This document shows, in pieces, positions 1-10,468 of a DNA stretch of 39,941 bases. The stretch is from an uncultured Bacilli bacterium (lineage in GTDB: Bacteria; Bacillota_I; Bacilli_A; RF39; UBA660), in contig CANQWB010000008.1 in NCBI GenBank assembly GCA_947627435.1, positions 1-39,941 of the forward strand, read 5' to 3'. The notes beneath the pieces are model-generated. The model made no database searches. It saw only the letters and a program-made list of their open reading frames with translations, and was not told the DNA's origin. Each line of letters opens with the position of its first letter. Positions within the stretch are counted from its first letter, which is position 1. The translations under genes and the position numbers were made by a program.

Positions 1-24
1 AAACAATAAATAGAAAAAGAAAAG

Positions 25-74
25 GTCCCTTTTTAAAAAGGGACGCATGACAAAATTTATTTTGTCATTTTTTT
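25..74 (+). terminator. Two adjacent hairpins: gtccctttttaaaaagggac, and gacaaaatttattttgtc followed by a T-run
   Basis: Perfect inverted repeats at 25-44 and 49-66, the second followed by a T-run; likely ends a transcript entering from the left. Confidence 0.6.
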
Positions 75-82
75 ATTTTCAC

Positions 83-108
83 AAAAAAAAAAGATGCTTA
101 TTTGCATC
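83..108 (-). terminator. Intrinsic terminator of rpmB
   Basis: ggatgcaaataagcatc followed by a T-run on the minus strand, just after the rpmB stop. Confidence 0.7.
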
Positions 109-117
109 CTTTTCATA

Positions 118-312
118 TTATTCAGAAACTTTTTCAGCAACCTTTGTCATTTTATTCAAAGTTCTTAATTCTCTTGCACTCATAATGATTTTTTCACCAT
201 TATCCAAAGTTACTTTTTGTAAATTTGGTTTTTGTGCATGTTTTGTTGCTCTTAATGAATGTGATCTTCTATTACCAAATAAAGGTTTTTTACTTGTAAT
301 TTTTTTAGCCAT
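118..312 (-). CDS. rpmB: 50S ribosomal protein L28
   Basis: MAKKITSKKPLFGNRRSHSLRATKHAQKPNLQKV...; start trimmed from the ORF track to the ATG preceded by aaggaggt. Confidence 0.93.
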   Translation of the reverse strand: MAKKITSKKPLFGNRRSHSLRATKHAQKPNLQKVTLDNGEKIIMSARELRTLNKMTKVAEKVSE

Positions 313-455
313 ATCTTGTAACCTCCTTATACTTAAGATTTTTTTCCTATGCCTTATCACTTTATCATAATATATCAAATAAGTCAAATATTTATGTGCA
401 AAAACTTTGAAAAAATAGGAAATTATAGTAAAATGGTGCTAGGGAGGTGCGAACC

Positions 456-3380
456 ATGAACTATATTCCATTATATGTAAAAACAGAAAATTCATTACTA
501 CAAAGCATGATTCGCATCAAGGATTTGATTGCCTTTGCAAAAATCCATAATTTACATACACTCGCGATTACAGATTATAACTTATATGGTGCTTATGCAT
601 TTTATAAAGCATGTAAAAAAGAAAATATCAAACCTATTATTGGATTAGAAGTGAAAATCAATCAAGAACCCATTCTCTTATATTGTAAAAACTATTCTGG
701 TTATCAAAGCCTGATCAAACTTGCGACTATCCAAAGTGAACGAGAAGTTACCATCACTGATTTTTCTCATTATAGTGATGGACTATTATGTATTGTTCCT
801 GTTATGAGTAAACAACAATATCAGGATTGTAGTAAGATATTTGAAGATATATTTGTAGGATATAGAACCCAAGAAGAAAAAAATCAATTGAAAGGTTCTA
901 ATTTAATTTATATACAAGAAACATTGTGTTTAGAAAAAACAGAGTTAGAATATCTTCCTTATTTATTTGCGATGCGAGAAGGAAAGACATTACAGGAAAT
1001 CGTTATAGATCCCAATTGTTATTTAAAAACTCCTGAAGTACTTGATCAAAAATTTTTAGATAACTTTGAAACAATTGATAATTTATGTAATCTAGAGATT
1101 GAAATCCAAACAGATTTATTACCAATCTATCCATGTCCAGATGGTTTAGATAGTTATCAATATATCAAGAAACTTTGTACAGAAGGAATGCGCAAACGTT
1201 TTGGAACTCGTGTAAAACGTATTTATCTGGATCGTTTAAAATATGAATTAGATATCATTCAACGAATGGGTTTTTGTAATTATTTTTTAGTGGTATGGGA
1301 CTATGTCAAATATGCAAAAGAACACCATATTCTGGTAGGTCCAGGAAGGGGTAGTGCAGCTGGGTCATTGGTTTCTTATGTACTAGGAATTACTGATATT
1401 GATCCTATTCCATATCAGCTGTTATTTGAACGATTTTTAAATCCAGAACGTATTACAATGCCAGATATTGATATTGATTTTGCTTATGATCGAAGAGAAG
1501 AAGTCACGGCTTATTGTAGAGAAAAATATGGGGAGAAAAAAGTTGCAGGTATTATTACATTTGGAACATTAGGCGCAAAACAAATTATTCGTGATATTGG
1601 AAGAGTGATGGAACTTGAATCTAAACAAATAGATCGCATTTGTAAGGAATTGGACTCAAGAATTTCTTTAAGAGAAAATTATCAAAAAAATATGAAATTA
1701 AAAGAATGGTTTCAAGAAACTTCCTCTACTAGAAAATTGTATCGTATTGCATCAGCATTAGAAGGACTCAAACGTCATACTTCGATCCATGCAGCAGGAA
1801 TTATTATCTCCAATAAAGATTTAGATGAAGTCATTCCTTTAGAAAAACATGATCAAATTTATTTGACAGGATATTCTATGGAATATTTAGAGGAACAAGG
1901 ACTATTAAAAATGGACTTTTTAGCACTCAAGACACTTACTTCTATTCAAACCATGATCGATGAAGTAAATAAAGAAGGACATTCTATTTCTTTTGATGCC
2001 ATTCCACTTGGAGATCAAAAAGCATTAGAAATATTTACAACTGCGAATACTACCGGTATTTTTCAATTTGAATCAGCGGGTATGATGAATTTTTTACGTA
2101 AATTGAAACCCAATACATTTGAAGATATTGTTGCGGCATTAGCATTATATCGACCAGGGCCAATGAACAGTATTGATCATTATATTAAAAGAAAACAGGG
2201 AAAAGAAAAAATTGATTATTTTCACCCTGATTTAATTCCCATTTTAAAACCAACCTATGGTATTTTAATATATCAAGAACAAATTATGCAAGTGGCAAGT
2301 GTCTTAGCAGGTTATTCGTATGGAGAAGCAGATGTTTTAAGACGTGCGATGAGTAAGAAAAAAGAAAGTATTCTAAAAGAGGAACAATCAAAATTTATCA
2401 AACAATCCATAGAACGTGGTTATGATGAAACCATGAGTAAAACTGTTTATGATTTGATTTTAAAATTTGCGGACTTTGGCTTCAATCGTTCTCACTCTGT
2501 TGCTTACGCAATCATTGCCTATAAAATGGCTTATTTGAAATCTTATTATCCTAGTATATTTATGAAAAGTTTACTTACCTCTGTTATAGGTAGTAGTGTA
2601 GATACTAAGAATTATATAGATGAATGTCATTTCAATCACATTGCTATATTACCACCAGATATTAATAAAAGTGGAAAAGATTATATCATAGAAAAAGAGG
2701 GAATTCGTTATCCACTGACCAATATTAAAAATTTAGGAATTTTAGTTGTAGAAGCTATTTTAGATGCAAGAACACAAGGACCATTTTTAGATATTTTTGA
2801 TTTTATCAAGCGTACCAATCGAAAGACAGTAAATAAAAAAGTATTACAAGGCTTGATAGATGCTGGTTGTTTTTCTAGTTTTCATTTAAATCGAAAGACA
2901 TTACATCATAATCTAGATATTATATTTAACTACGGTGAATTGATTAAAGATTTAGATGAAGAATATGCCCTCAAACCAGAATTAGAAATGTTAGAAGAAT
3001 ATTCTAAGAAAGAATTAATGCAAATGGAATTAGATACATTTGGATTTTATTTAAGTACGCATCCAGTAACAGATTATCGCCTTTTCAAAAATAATTCACT
3101 TTTCATAAAAGATATCGCACAATATTTTGACAAAACGATTTCTATTTTAATCATTGTAGATTCTTTAAAAGAAGTTGATACGAAAAAGGGAGATAAAATG
3201 TGTTTTATGACAGGATCTGATGAAAGTGGTACTATTGATATTGTCTTATTTCCAAACATATACCAAAATTATAATACAATTTCATTAGGTAGTATATTAG
3301 AAATTACAGGTCATGTAGAAAAACGTTTTGATCAATACCAAATGGTTGTAAGTAAATTAGAAATATTAGAATCCATTTGA
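456..3380 (+). CDS. dnaE: DNA polymerase III subunit alpha (DnaE type)
   Basis: PHP N-terminus; GPGRGSAAGSLVSYVLGITDIDP, PDIDIDF, RPGPM and FNRSHSVAYA motifs; SD gggagg before ATG 456. Confidence 0.96.
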   Translation: MNYIPLYVKTENSLLQSMIRIKDLIAFAKIHNLHTLAITDYNLYGAYAFYKACKKENIKPIIGLEVKINQEPILLYCKNYSGYQSLIKLATIQSEREVTITDFSHYSDGLLCIVPVMSKQQYQDCSKIFEDIFVGYRTQEEKNQLKGSNLIYIQETLCLEKTELEYLPYLFAMREGKTLQEIVIDPNCYLKTPEVLDQKFLDNFETIDNLCNLEIEIQTDLLPIYPCPDGLDSYQYIKKLCTEGMRKRFGTRVKRIYLDRLKYELDIIQRMGFCNYFLVVWDYVKYAKEHHILVGPGRGSAAGSLVSYVLGITDIDPIPYQLLFERFLNPERITMPDIDIDFAYDRREEVTAYCREKYGEKKVAGIITFGTLGAKQIIRDIGRVMELESKQIDRICKELDSRISLRENYQKNMKLKEWFQETSSTRKLYRIASALEGLKRHTSIHAAGIIISNKDLDEVIPLEKHDQIYLTGYSMEYLEEQGLLKMDFLALKTLTSIQTMIDEVNKEGHSISFDAIPLGDQKALEIFTTANTTGIFQFESAGMMNFLRKLKPNTFEDIVAALALYRPGPMNSIDHYIKRKQGKEKIDYFHPDLIPILKPTYGILIYQEQIMQVASVLAGYSYGEADVLRRAMSKKKESILKEEQSKFIKQSIERGYDETMSKTVYDLILKFADFGFNRSHSVAYAIIAYKMAYLKSYYPSIFMKSLLTSVIGSSVDTKNYIDECHFNHIAILPPDINKSGKDYIIEKEGIRYPLTNIKNLGILVVEAILDARTQGPFLDIFDFIKRTNRKTVNKKVLQGLIDAGCFSSFHLNRKTLHHNLDIIFNYGELIKDLDEEYALKPELEMLEEYSKKELMQMELDTFGFYLSTHPVTDYRLFKNNSLFIKDIAQYFDKTISILIIVDSLKEVDTKKGDKMCFMTGSDESGTIDIVLFPNIYQNYNTISLGSILEITGHVEKRFDQYQMVVSKLEILESI

Positions 3381-3432
3381 CAATTTAGTAAAAGGTAGTA
3401 TAATAAAAAACAAATTATGGGGGAGAAGTAAA

Positions 3433-4245
3433 ATGGAATATTATGTACCAAGTTTAAGTCGTATTATTGGTGTTTTTAATACCAAAACACCATACAATAA
3501 TTTTAAGAAAAATTTAGAAATAGGTATGAATAATGCTAAAATTGTATCTAACTTTATCAGAGAAAATGATATTGCTTATTTAGGTACACAGGAGTTAATC
3601 AAACCATATCAAGAAACAATCGCAAGATATTTATCAGAGTATACTGTTTATGGCGGTTATTGTTTTGAAAAGGCCCAATTGATTCCAGGTATAAAAAATT
3701 ACAATGAATCCAATGCAATCATATCGAAATATCCAATTGATGTATGTCAGTCATACACCATACATTTGCCATCTATGCCAACCGTAGGAGATATCAAACA
3801 AAGCAAAAGTAATATTTTATTAAAATTACAACCTACAACTATGACTGTTATTGTTTCTCCATGTGAAAAGGTAATTCATGTCAATACACATTTACATGAT
3901 GATCTTTGTGAGAAGCGTGCACAACAAGAACAATTTATTACCAAAAAAATATATGAATTAAAACAAAAATATCCTAATTATGCAATCATATTGACAGGTA
4001 ATTTTAATGCATTAAATGATAGTGCAAATTTTCAAAATTTTGTGTCAAAAATGCAATTGTTAGGTTTTACTTTAGTACCTATTATGGAAAGAACTGATAG
4101 TAAACAAACAGAAAATATTGCCACGAATCAAATTTTTATCAATCAATATATGGCTTTAGAAGATTGTACAGTAATAAAAGAGGGAGAAATCACAGAAACC
4201 AGTGATCATTATCCAGTACTTGCAAAAGTAAAATTAAAACATTGA
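3433..4245 (+). CDS. Endonuclease/exonuclease/phosphatase (EEP) family protein
   Basis: NTHLHDD...ILTGNFNA...SDHYPVLAKVKL pattern. Confidence 0.75.
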   Translation: MEYYVPSLSRIIGVFNTKTPYNNFKKNLEIGMNNAKIVSNFIRENDIAYLGTQELIKPYQETIARYLSEYTVYGGYCFEKAQLIPGIKNYNESNAIISKYPIDVCQSYTIHLPSMPTVGDIKQSKSNILLKLQPTTMTVIVSPCEKVIHVNTHLHDDLCEKRAQQEQFITKKIYELKQKYPNYAIILTGNFNALNDSANFQNFVSKMQLLGFTLVPIMERTDSKQTENIATNQIFINQYMALEDCTVIKEGEITETSDHYPVLAKVKLKH

Positions 4246-4248
4246 TTA

Positions 4249-4276
4249 TAGTTGTGAGATTTCACAACTTTTTTTT
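4249..4276 (+). terminator. Intrinsic terminator
   Basis: agttgtga gatt tcacaact followed by a T-run. Confidence 0.75.
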
Positions 4277-4327
4277 GAAATAGTGACATTAAACATTTGT
4301 TCGTGATATAATGAAAGTGGTGATTCT

Positions 4328-5545
4328 ATGGAACGTATCATTATGCATATTGATGTCAATAATGCTTTTCTGTCTTGGAGCGCTATTGATTTATTAAATA
4401 GAGGTTTTGGCTATGATATTAGAAATAGCTATGCTGTCATTGGTGGCGATGAAACAACAAGAAGAGGAATTGTTCTTGCTAAAAGTATGTCTGCTAAGAA
4501 GATGGGCATTCAAACGGGAGAGACTTTATTTAGTGCAAGAAAAAAATGTCCTGCATTACGTACGTTTCCACCAAATTATTTATGGTATCAAGAGATGTCT
4601 TCTCAATTGTTTGAACTTTTAAGTCACTATACTTGTGATATTGAAGTATTTTCGATTGATGAATGTTTCTTAGATTATGGTAAAGTAGCAAAATTATATG
4701 GAGATCCTCTTACATTTGCTTACAAGTTAAAGGATGAGATTTATAACAAATTAGGTTTTACTGTCAATATTGGTATTGCCAATAATAAATTGTGTGCAAA
4801 AATGGCTTCTGATTTTCAAAAACCAAATCGTGTGCATACCTTGTGGGAAAATGAAGTCAAAGAAAAAATGTTTTCCCTTCCAATTTCTGATTTGTTTGGA
4901 GTAGGAAAGAGAAGTACAGAAAAATTAAAAAAATTAGGAATTCATACCATAGGGGCGTTAGCAGAATCTTCCGTAGACTTATTGTACCCTTATTTTAAAA
5001 ATCAGTCACTGCATCTAATTGAGATTGCCAATGGCATCGATGATACTCCTGTAGTTGCAACCAAAGAAGAAAATAAAGGAATTAGTAATTCGACAACCCT
5101 TCCCAAAGATGTTTCTTCTAAAGTAGAACTGTATCAGGTCTTAGAATCCATTTCCAATAATGTAGCAGTAGAATTACGCAGACAAAATAAATATACACAA
5201 GTCATATGTGTACAATTAAAAGATCAATATTTCCATAGTTATTCCCATCAAAAAAAGTTAAAAAATGCAACCAATTTAACCAAAGAAATCTATGAAACTA
5301 CAAAAGTATTATTAGATGAAATGTGGCAAGGAGAACCGATTCGTTTAGTAGGCATTCGTCTCGATCATTTATCTGCTCAAAGCATGCATCAAGTATCATT
5401 ATTTGAAACAGTAGAAAAAAGAGATCAAGATGTCAAATTAGAAAAGACATTAGATTCTTTAAAAGAAAAATATGGATATAGAGTGATTGATAATGCCTCT
5501 TTATTAGAAGGAAAACAGGTTGGATTTAAGAAAGCAAAACATTAA
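4328..5545 (+). CDS. dinB: Y-family DNA polymerase (Pol IV / DinB-like)
   Basis: IMHIDVNNAFLSWSAIDLL, FSIDECFLDYG, NIGIANNKLCAKMASDFQKPN; C-terminal QVSLFE clamp-binding-like motif. Confidence 0.92.
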   Translation: MERIIMHIDVNNAFLSWSAIDLLNRGFGYDIRNSYAVIGGDETTRRGIVLAKSMSAKKMGIQTGETLFSARKKCPALRTFPPNYLWYQEMSSQLFELLSHYTCDIEVFSIDECFLDYGKVAKLYGDPLTFAYKLKDEIYNKLGFTVNIGIANNKLCAKMASDFQKPNRVHTLWENEVKEKMFSLPISDLFGVGKRSTEKLKKLGIHTIGALAESSVDLLYPYFKNQSLHLIEIANGIDDTPVVATKEENKGISNSTTLPKDVSSKVELYQVLESISNNVAVELRRQNKYTQVICVQLKDQYFHSYSHQKKLKNATNLTKEIYETTKVLLDEMWQGEPIRLVGIRLDHLSAQSMHQVSLFETVEKRDQDVKLEKTLDSLKEKYGYRVIDNASLLEGKQVGFKKAKH

Positions 5546-5598
5546 TTCAGATATGGTATATCACAATAAATAGGGCTATATAGTGTCCAAATATTAGA

Positions 5599-5628
5599 AA
5601 CACATAAAATAATATGTGTTTTTGTTGT
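5599..5628 (+). terminator. Intrinsic terminator
   Basis: aacacata...tatgtgttttt inverted repeat + T-run. Confidence 0.6.
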
Positions 5629-5703
5629 TTAAATTTATGAAAAAATAACAAAAGAACTTTCTATTTATTCAAAAAATTGTTATAATGAATAATAGGTGAG
5701 AGT

Positions 5704-7119
5704 ATGAAAAAAACGAAAATTATCGCAACGATTGGTCCCGCAAGCCAAGAAAAAGAAGTACTCAAAGATTTAATTTTAAATGGAATGAATATTGCCCGTA
5801 TCAATTTAACACATGCAAGTCATGAATTTTGTAAGGATATTATTCAAAAAATTAATCATTTGAATGCACAATTAAATACTCATGTTTCTATTATGTTAGA
5901 TACCAAAGGACCTGATGTCATAGTAGGAAAATTTGATGGAGGAAGTGCTTATTTAAATAGCGGTGATAAAATACGCATTTATACGAATCCTATCTTAGGG
6001 GATTCTACGAAATTTTCTGTTTCATACCCTGAGTTTATTCATGATATTAAAATAGATAATACCATTCAATTAAATGATGGTTTAATAGAATTAAAGGTAC
6101 TAGAAAAAGGCTATGATTATTTATTATGTCAAGTAGTTACAGGTGGTTTTATTGAGGATCACAAAGGAGTCAATGTCATTGGAACAAAATTGAATATTCC
6201 TTTTTTAAGTGAAGAAGATCAAAAAGATATTCAATTTGCTAGTGAAATGGGTGTTGATTTTCTTGCTCTTACGAATGTATCTAGTGTCGAAGATGTTTTG
6301 CAAGTAAATGACATTTTAATTAATTTAGAAAATGATCATATCGCGATTATCCCAAAAATTGAAAATGAACGTGCTGTGGATGCCATTGATGATATCATTG
6401 ATATTAGTGATGGGGTTATGATTGCAAGAGGGGATTTAGGAGTAGAAATACCATTTGAAAGAATTCCTGGTATTCAAAAAACCATTATTCACAAGTGTCA
6501 CCGCATCGGTAAAGTGAGTATTGTCGCAACAGAAATGATGGCTTCTATGGAAAATGCCGTAAGACCGACACGTGCCGAAGTATCCGATGTTGCAACAGCG
6601 GTTTCTGATGGAGTCGATGCTGTCATGTTGTCAGGTGAAACAACTGTTGGAAAATATCCTGCTGAAACAGTAAAAATTATGAGTAAAATTATTGAAACTG
6701 CAGAAGAAGATGTGAATTATTATGAACTGTTGGATCAAGCAATGCGTACGGAAAAACAAGATACAACAGGTTCTATCGCATATAGTGTAGTAGAATGTGC
6801 AGGTAGATTAAAAGCCAATGCCATTGTGACACCAACCATGAGTGGATATACTTCTAGAAAGATTAGTCGTTTCCGTCCATCTTGCCCAATTATCGCACTC
6901 AGTCCAGATGAAAAAACAGTCAAAAATTTAACGATATATTATGGAATTTATCCAGAAAAAATTAAAACAATTAAGACATTTGATGAAATGATGGAACTTT
7001 CTAAAGAAGCAGCAACAAAAATTACACAAGCAGAATATGGAGACCGTATTGTGATTACAGGAGGGTATCCATTGAAAGAAGTAAAACATACCAATTTTAT
7101 GAAAATTGAAGATTTATAA
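5704..7119 (+). CDS. pyk: Pyruvate kinase
   Basis: KTKIIATIGPASQ, MLDTKGPDV, GVMIARGDLGVEIPFE, VATEMMASM. Confidence 0.97.
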   Translation: MKKTKIIATIGPASQEKEVLKDLILNGMNIARINLTHASHEFCKDIIQKINHLNAQLNTHVSIMLDTKGPDVIVGKFDGGSAYLNSGDKIRIYTNPILGDSTKFSVSYPEFIHDIKIDNTIQLNDGLIELKVLEKGYDYLLCQVVTGGFIEDHKGVNVIGTKLNIPFLSEEDQKDIQFASEMGVDFLALTNVSSVEDVLQVNDILINLENDHIAIIPKIENERAVDAIDDIIDISDGVMIARGDLGVEIPFERIPGIQKTIIHKCHRIGKVSIVATEMMASMENAVRPTRAEVSDVATAVSDGVDAVMLSGETTVGKYPAETVKIMSKIIETAEEDVNYYELLDQAMRTEKQDTTGSIAYSVVECAGRLKANAIVTPTMSGYTSRKISRFRPSCPIIALSPDEKTVKNLTIYYGIYPEKIKTIKTFDEMMELSKEAATKITQAEYGDRIVITGGYPLKEVKHTNFMKIEDL

Positions 7120-7135
7120 GAAAAGGGGTGGTAGT

Positions 7136-9541
7136 GTGTATCAATTAGGAGAACAATTTAAATTTGATTATACACTCGCACAAGCGAATCCGGAAAATGT
7201 GATTCAAGGAAAATATTATAGATTTACCATTTTAAGTGAACGTGTGATTCGTATGGAATATAACAAAGAAGGATTATTTGAAGATAGACCTTCTACTTTA
7301 ATATGGTATCGAAATATGGAACCAGTGAAATTTGAAAAAAAAGAAACAAATCGTATTTTGGAAATTAAGACCAAATATTTTCATTTACGTTATGTGAAAG
7401 AAAAACCCTTTTATGGTGGAAGATTAAATCCAATGGCTAATTTGAGGGTGGAATTACTCAATTCAGATCGTATTTGGTATTATCATCATCCAGAAGTACG
7501 TAATTATGGTGCACCTAGTATGTCGTTAGATAAACATAATGGTAAATTTGTACTTAAAAAAGGGCTTTTTTCCGTAGATGGGTTTGCCTCTATTGATGAT
7601 ACAGAACATATGGTATTAACGGAAAATGGTACATTAGAACAAAGAAGTATTGTAGGAATTGATCTTTATCTTTTCATGTATCTAAAAGATTTTGGATATT
7701 GTTTGCAGGATTATTATGCATTAACAGGTAAACCAGCACTAATACCTAGATATGCATTAGGAAACTGGTGGGGTAAAGATGAGTCTTACAACGACGAAAC
7801 ATTAACGGCGTTGGTTCAAAAATTTAAAGATAAAGAAGTTCCGTTATCTGTTATGTTGCTAAATCATTCTTGGCATCTACAAGAATATAATGGAAAAAAA
7901 TATGAAACAGGATTTACTTGGAATACGCATTTATATTCGAATCCAGCATCTACAGTACAGTTTTTGCACCAAAATGGTATTCGTTTAGGACTTAATATCA
8001 AACCATTACAAGGATTTCTTCCATATGATGAAAATTATACGAAAATGAAAGAACATATCCAACCGGATAAAAATGGTATCATTCCTTTTCAAGTATTGGA
8101 TCCAAAAGCACTTGATTTATATTTGAAATTATGTATCCATCCTTTAGACGATATGGGTGTCGATTTTTACTTTATGGATGAAATGCCTTCTAATCCACTT
8201 GATTTATGGGCATTAGAACATTATCATTTTTATGATATGCAAAGAGATTATAAAAGAAGGACTATGATATTTGGTAGAAATGCGATGATTGCACCACACC
8301 GTTATCCAGTTTTATATTCTGGAAAAACGATTGTAAGTTGGGATACCCTAAAATTGATTCCTTTTTTCAATGGTTGTGCAACCAATATGGGTGTTAGTTT
8401 TTGGAGCCATGATATTGGTGGTTATTACGATGGTACAGAAGATAATGAATTATATACGCGCTATGTTCAATTAGGTGTATTTAGTCCTATTTTAAAATTA
8501 GGTTCAGAAGCTGGAAAGTATTATAAAAGAGAACCATGGAATTGGGGTTATAAAACTTATAAAATCGTAAAAGACTATATGACATTACGTCATCGTCTGA
8601 TACCTTATTTATATACAGAAGCGTATAAATATCATGAATTTGGTATGCCTTTAATTACACCAATCTATTATCGATTCCCAGAAATGTACGATGATATCAA
8701 TTATCGAAATGGATATTATTTTGGAAGTGAATTATTTATTTCACCAATCATTAGTAAAAAAGACTATATTATGAACCGTGTTATTCATAAATTTTTCTTA
8801 CCAGCTGGTGTTTGGTATGATTATGTAACAGGTAAAAAATTTCCGGGTGGAAAAAAGTATATTTCATTCTTTAAAGATGAAGACTATCCAGTATTTGCGA
8901 AGGCAGGTTCTATTATTGTTTTAGGAAATCACGAAAATATCAATGATACTACACCACCAACAGATATGGAAATTCAAATTTTCCCTGGTAGAAGTAATTC
9001 ATATAATCTCTATGAAGATGATGGTATTAGTGATTTATATCGTAAGAAATATTATTTAATTACCAATATTGACTATAACTATATGCCTAATAATTATACA
9101 GTTATTGTGCGTCCAATTGAAGGGAAAACAGGTATTGTTCCAGAATACCGTAATTATAAATTTGTCTTCCGTAATACCAAAGAAGCAGACGGTGTCATTG
9201 TATATTATAATGATCAAAAAATTGAAGCAAAATCTTATATTGAAGATGCGAATTTTATAGTAGTCGTTGAACATGTTTCTACACTAGGACAACTTACTTT
9301 AAACTGTAAGGGAAAAGACATTGAAATTGATGCCGTACGTATTATCAATGATGATATTGAATCCATTATCTCAGACTTACCAATTAAAACAAAAATGAAA
9401 GAGATGATCGATTCGGTACTATTTAGTGATATGACAATTAAGAAAAAACGTATCGAAATTCGTAAATTGGGTAACAAAGGACTGGATCGTAAGTTTATTA
9501 AGTTATTTTTAAAATTACTAGAATATATTAATGAGGTATAA
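7136..9541 (+). CDS. Glycoside hydrolase family 31 (alpha-glucosidase-like)
   Basis: GH31 features: YALGNWWGKDESYN, DFYFMDEMPSN, FWSHDIGGYYDG; GTG start at 7136 after ggggtgg. Confidence 0.9.
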   Translation: MYQLGEQFKFDYTLAQANPENVIQGKYYRFTILSERVIRMEYNKEGLFEDRPSTLIWYRNMEPVKFEKKETNRILEIKTKYFHLRYVKEKPFYGGRLNPMANLRVELLNSDRIWYYHHPEVRNYGAPSMSLDKHNGKFVLKKGLFSVDGFASIDDTEHMVLTENGTLEQRSIVGIDLYLFMYLKDFGYCLQDYYALTGKPALIPRYALGNWWGKDESYNDETLTALVQKFKDKEVPLSVMLLNHSWHLQEYNGKKYETGFTWNTHLYSNPASTVQFLHQNGIRLGLNIKPLQGFLPYDENYTKMKEHIQPDKNGIIPFQVLDPKALDLYLKLCIHPLDDMGVDFYFMDEMPSNPLDLWALEHYHFYDMQRDYKRRTMIFGRNAMIAPHRYPVLYSGKTIVSWDTLKLIPFFNGCATNMGVSFWSHDIGGYYDGTEDNELYTRYVQLGVFSPILKLGSEAGKYYKREPWNWGYKTYKIVKDYMTLRHRLIPYLYTEAYKYHEFGMPLITPIYYRFPEMYDDINYRNGYYFGSELFISPIISKKDYIMNRVIHKFFLPAGVWYDYVTGKKFPGGKKYISFFKDEDYPVFAKAGSIIVLGNHENINDTTPPTDMEIQIFPGRSNSYNLYEDDGISDLYRKKYYLITNIDYNYMPNNYTVIVRPIEGKTGIVPEYRNYKFVFRNTKEADGVIVYYNDQKIEAKSYIEDANFIVVVEHVSTLGQLTLNCKGKDIEIDAVRIINDDIESIISDLPIKTKMKEMIDSVLFSDMTIKKKRIEIRKLGNKGLDRKFIKLFLKLLEYINEV

Positions 9542-9592
9542 CTTTACAAAACCATATTTTTTCGGTATAATATGCTTGAAAGTTGGTGTGAA

Positions 9593-9853
9593 ATGGAACA
9601 ACAAGGTGTTCATTTACAGAATTACATTGAAGAAAAACAAAAGGGTGATACTTTATCCTCTTATCAACATTTGATGACTACTTATATTGATAAAATGGAA
9701 CAAATATTGAAACAATATCGCAACGTAGTAGAACAAGCAAGTAGTTTAGAAACTATGAATATGGGAAAAATTTTATTACCTCAAATGCAGGATAATATTC
9801 AAATATTAGAGCAATGTCATGATCAAATTACAGAAAAAAATCATCAAAAATAG
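9593..9853 (+). CDS. Small hypothetical helical protein
   Basis: ORF preceded by a tataat -10-like hexamer; start (9572 or 9593) uncertain. Confidence 0.5.
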   Translation: MEQQGVHLQNYIEEKQKGDTLSSYQHLMTTYIDKMEQILKQYRNVVEQASSLETMNMGKILLPQMQDNIQILEQCHDQITEKNHQK

Positions 9854-9904
9854 TTGCTCAAATAAAAAATATGACATATACTATTGATTATAAAAACGAT
9901 GAAA

Positions 9905-10105
9905 AAGAGTATTAGTTTTGGGAAATCAACAGAGACAAAGTGGTTGGTGTAAACTTTGGATGGAACAAAATGAACTCGCTTTGGAGTTCCAGAAATGGCG
10001 TAAACTCGCGTTAAGAGATTAAGTGCATAAGTATTATGAATTAAGGTGGTACCGCGGTTTTTTTCCGTCCTTAAACATAATACTTTTTATGTAGGAAGGT
10101 GAATA
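9905..10105 (+). promoter_or_regulatory. T-box leader, Leu specifier (CTC at 9975-9977)
   Basis: Canonical AATTAAGGTGGTACCGCGG...CCGTCCTT antiterminator core; GGTTGGTG apical motif; tgaaCTCgctttggagt specifier region; leuS downstream. Confidence 0.93.
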
Positions 10106-10106
10106 G

Positions 10107-10451
10107 ATGAAAAATTTAATGATATATGGAATTGTTTTTTTCAGTCTATATTTATGTTATGTATTATTTGTAATTATTCGAAAGAAAAAATTAGAAAAAT
10201 TTTCAGAAAATATCTATGTAAAATATTTAGAAAATGTATATCATTTAGATATGAACACAATTTCCATCAAACAATTAGCACATGTCGTTGCTTTGGCAAA
10301 TGCTTTTATTATTACAGTCACTTTATATGTGATTGGAATTACAGAAAATTATTTATTAAAGGTGTTATTGGCATTTGCGATTTTAATACCATTTCAGATA
10401 TTGACATACCATGTAATTGGAACATGTTATCAGATAAAACATAAAAAATAG
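10107..10451 (+). CDS. Small membrane protein (three TM-like segments)
   Basis: Hydrophobic segments in [25 protein letters not shown]...; lies between the T-box and leuS. Confidence 0.7.
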   Translation: MKNLMIYGIVFFSLYLCYVLFVIIRKKKLEKFSENIYVKYLENVYHLDMNTISIKQLAHVVALANAFIITVTLYVIGITENYLLKVLLAFAILIPFQILTYHVIGTCYQIKHKK

Positions 10452-10468
10452 AGGAAGGAATGAATAAT

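Noticed and set aside
47-370. + strand 107-aa ORF
   Set aside because: Antisense to rpmB, which has a strong SD and clear homology.
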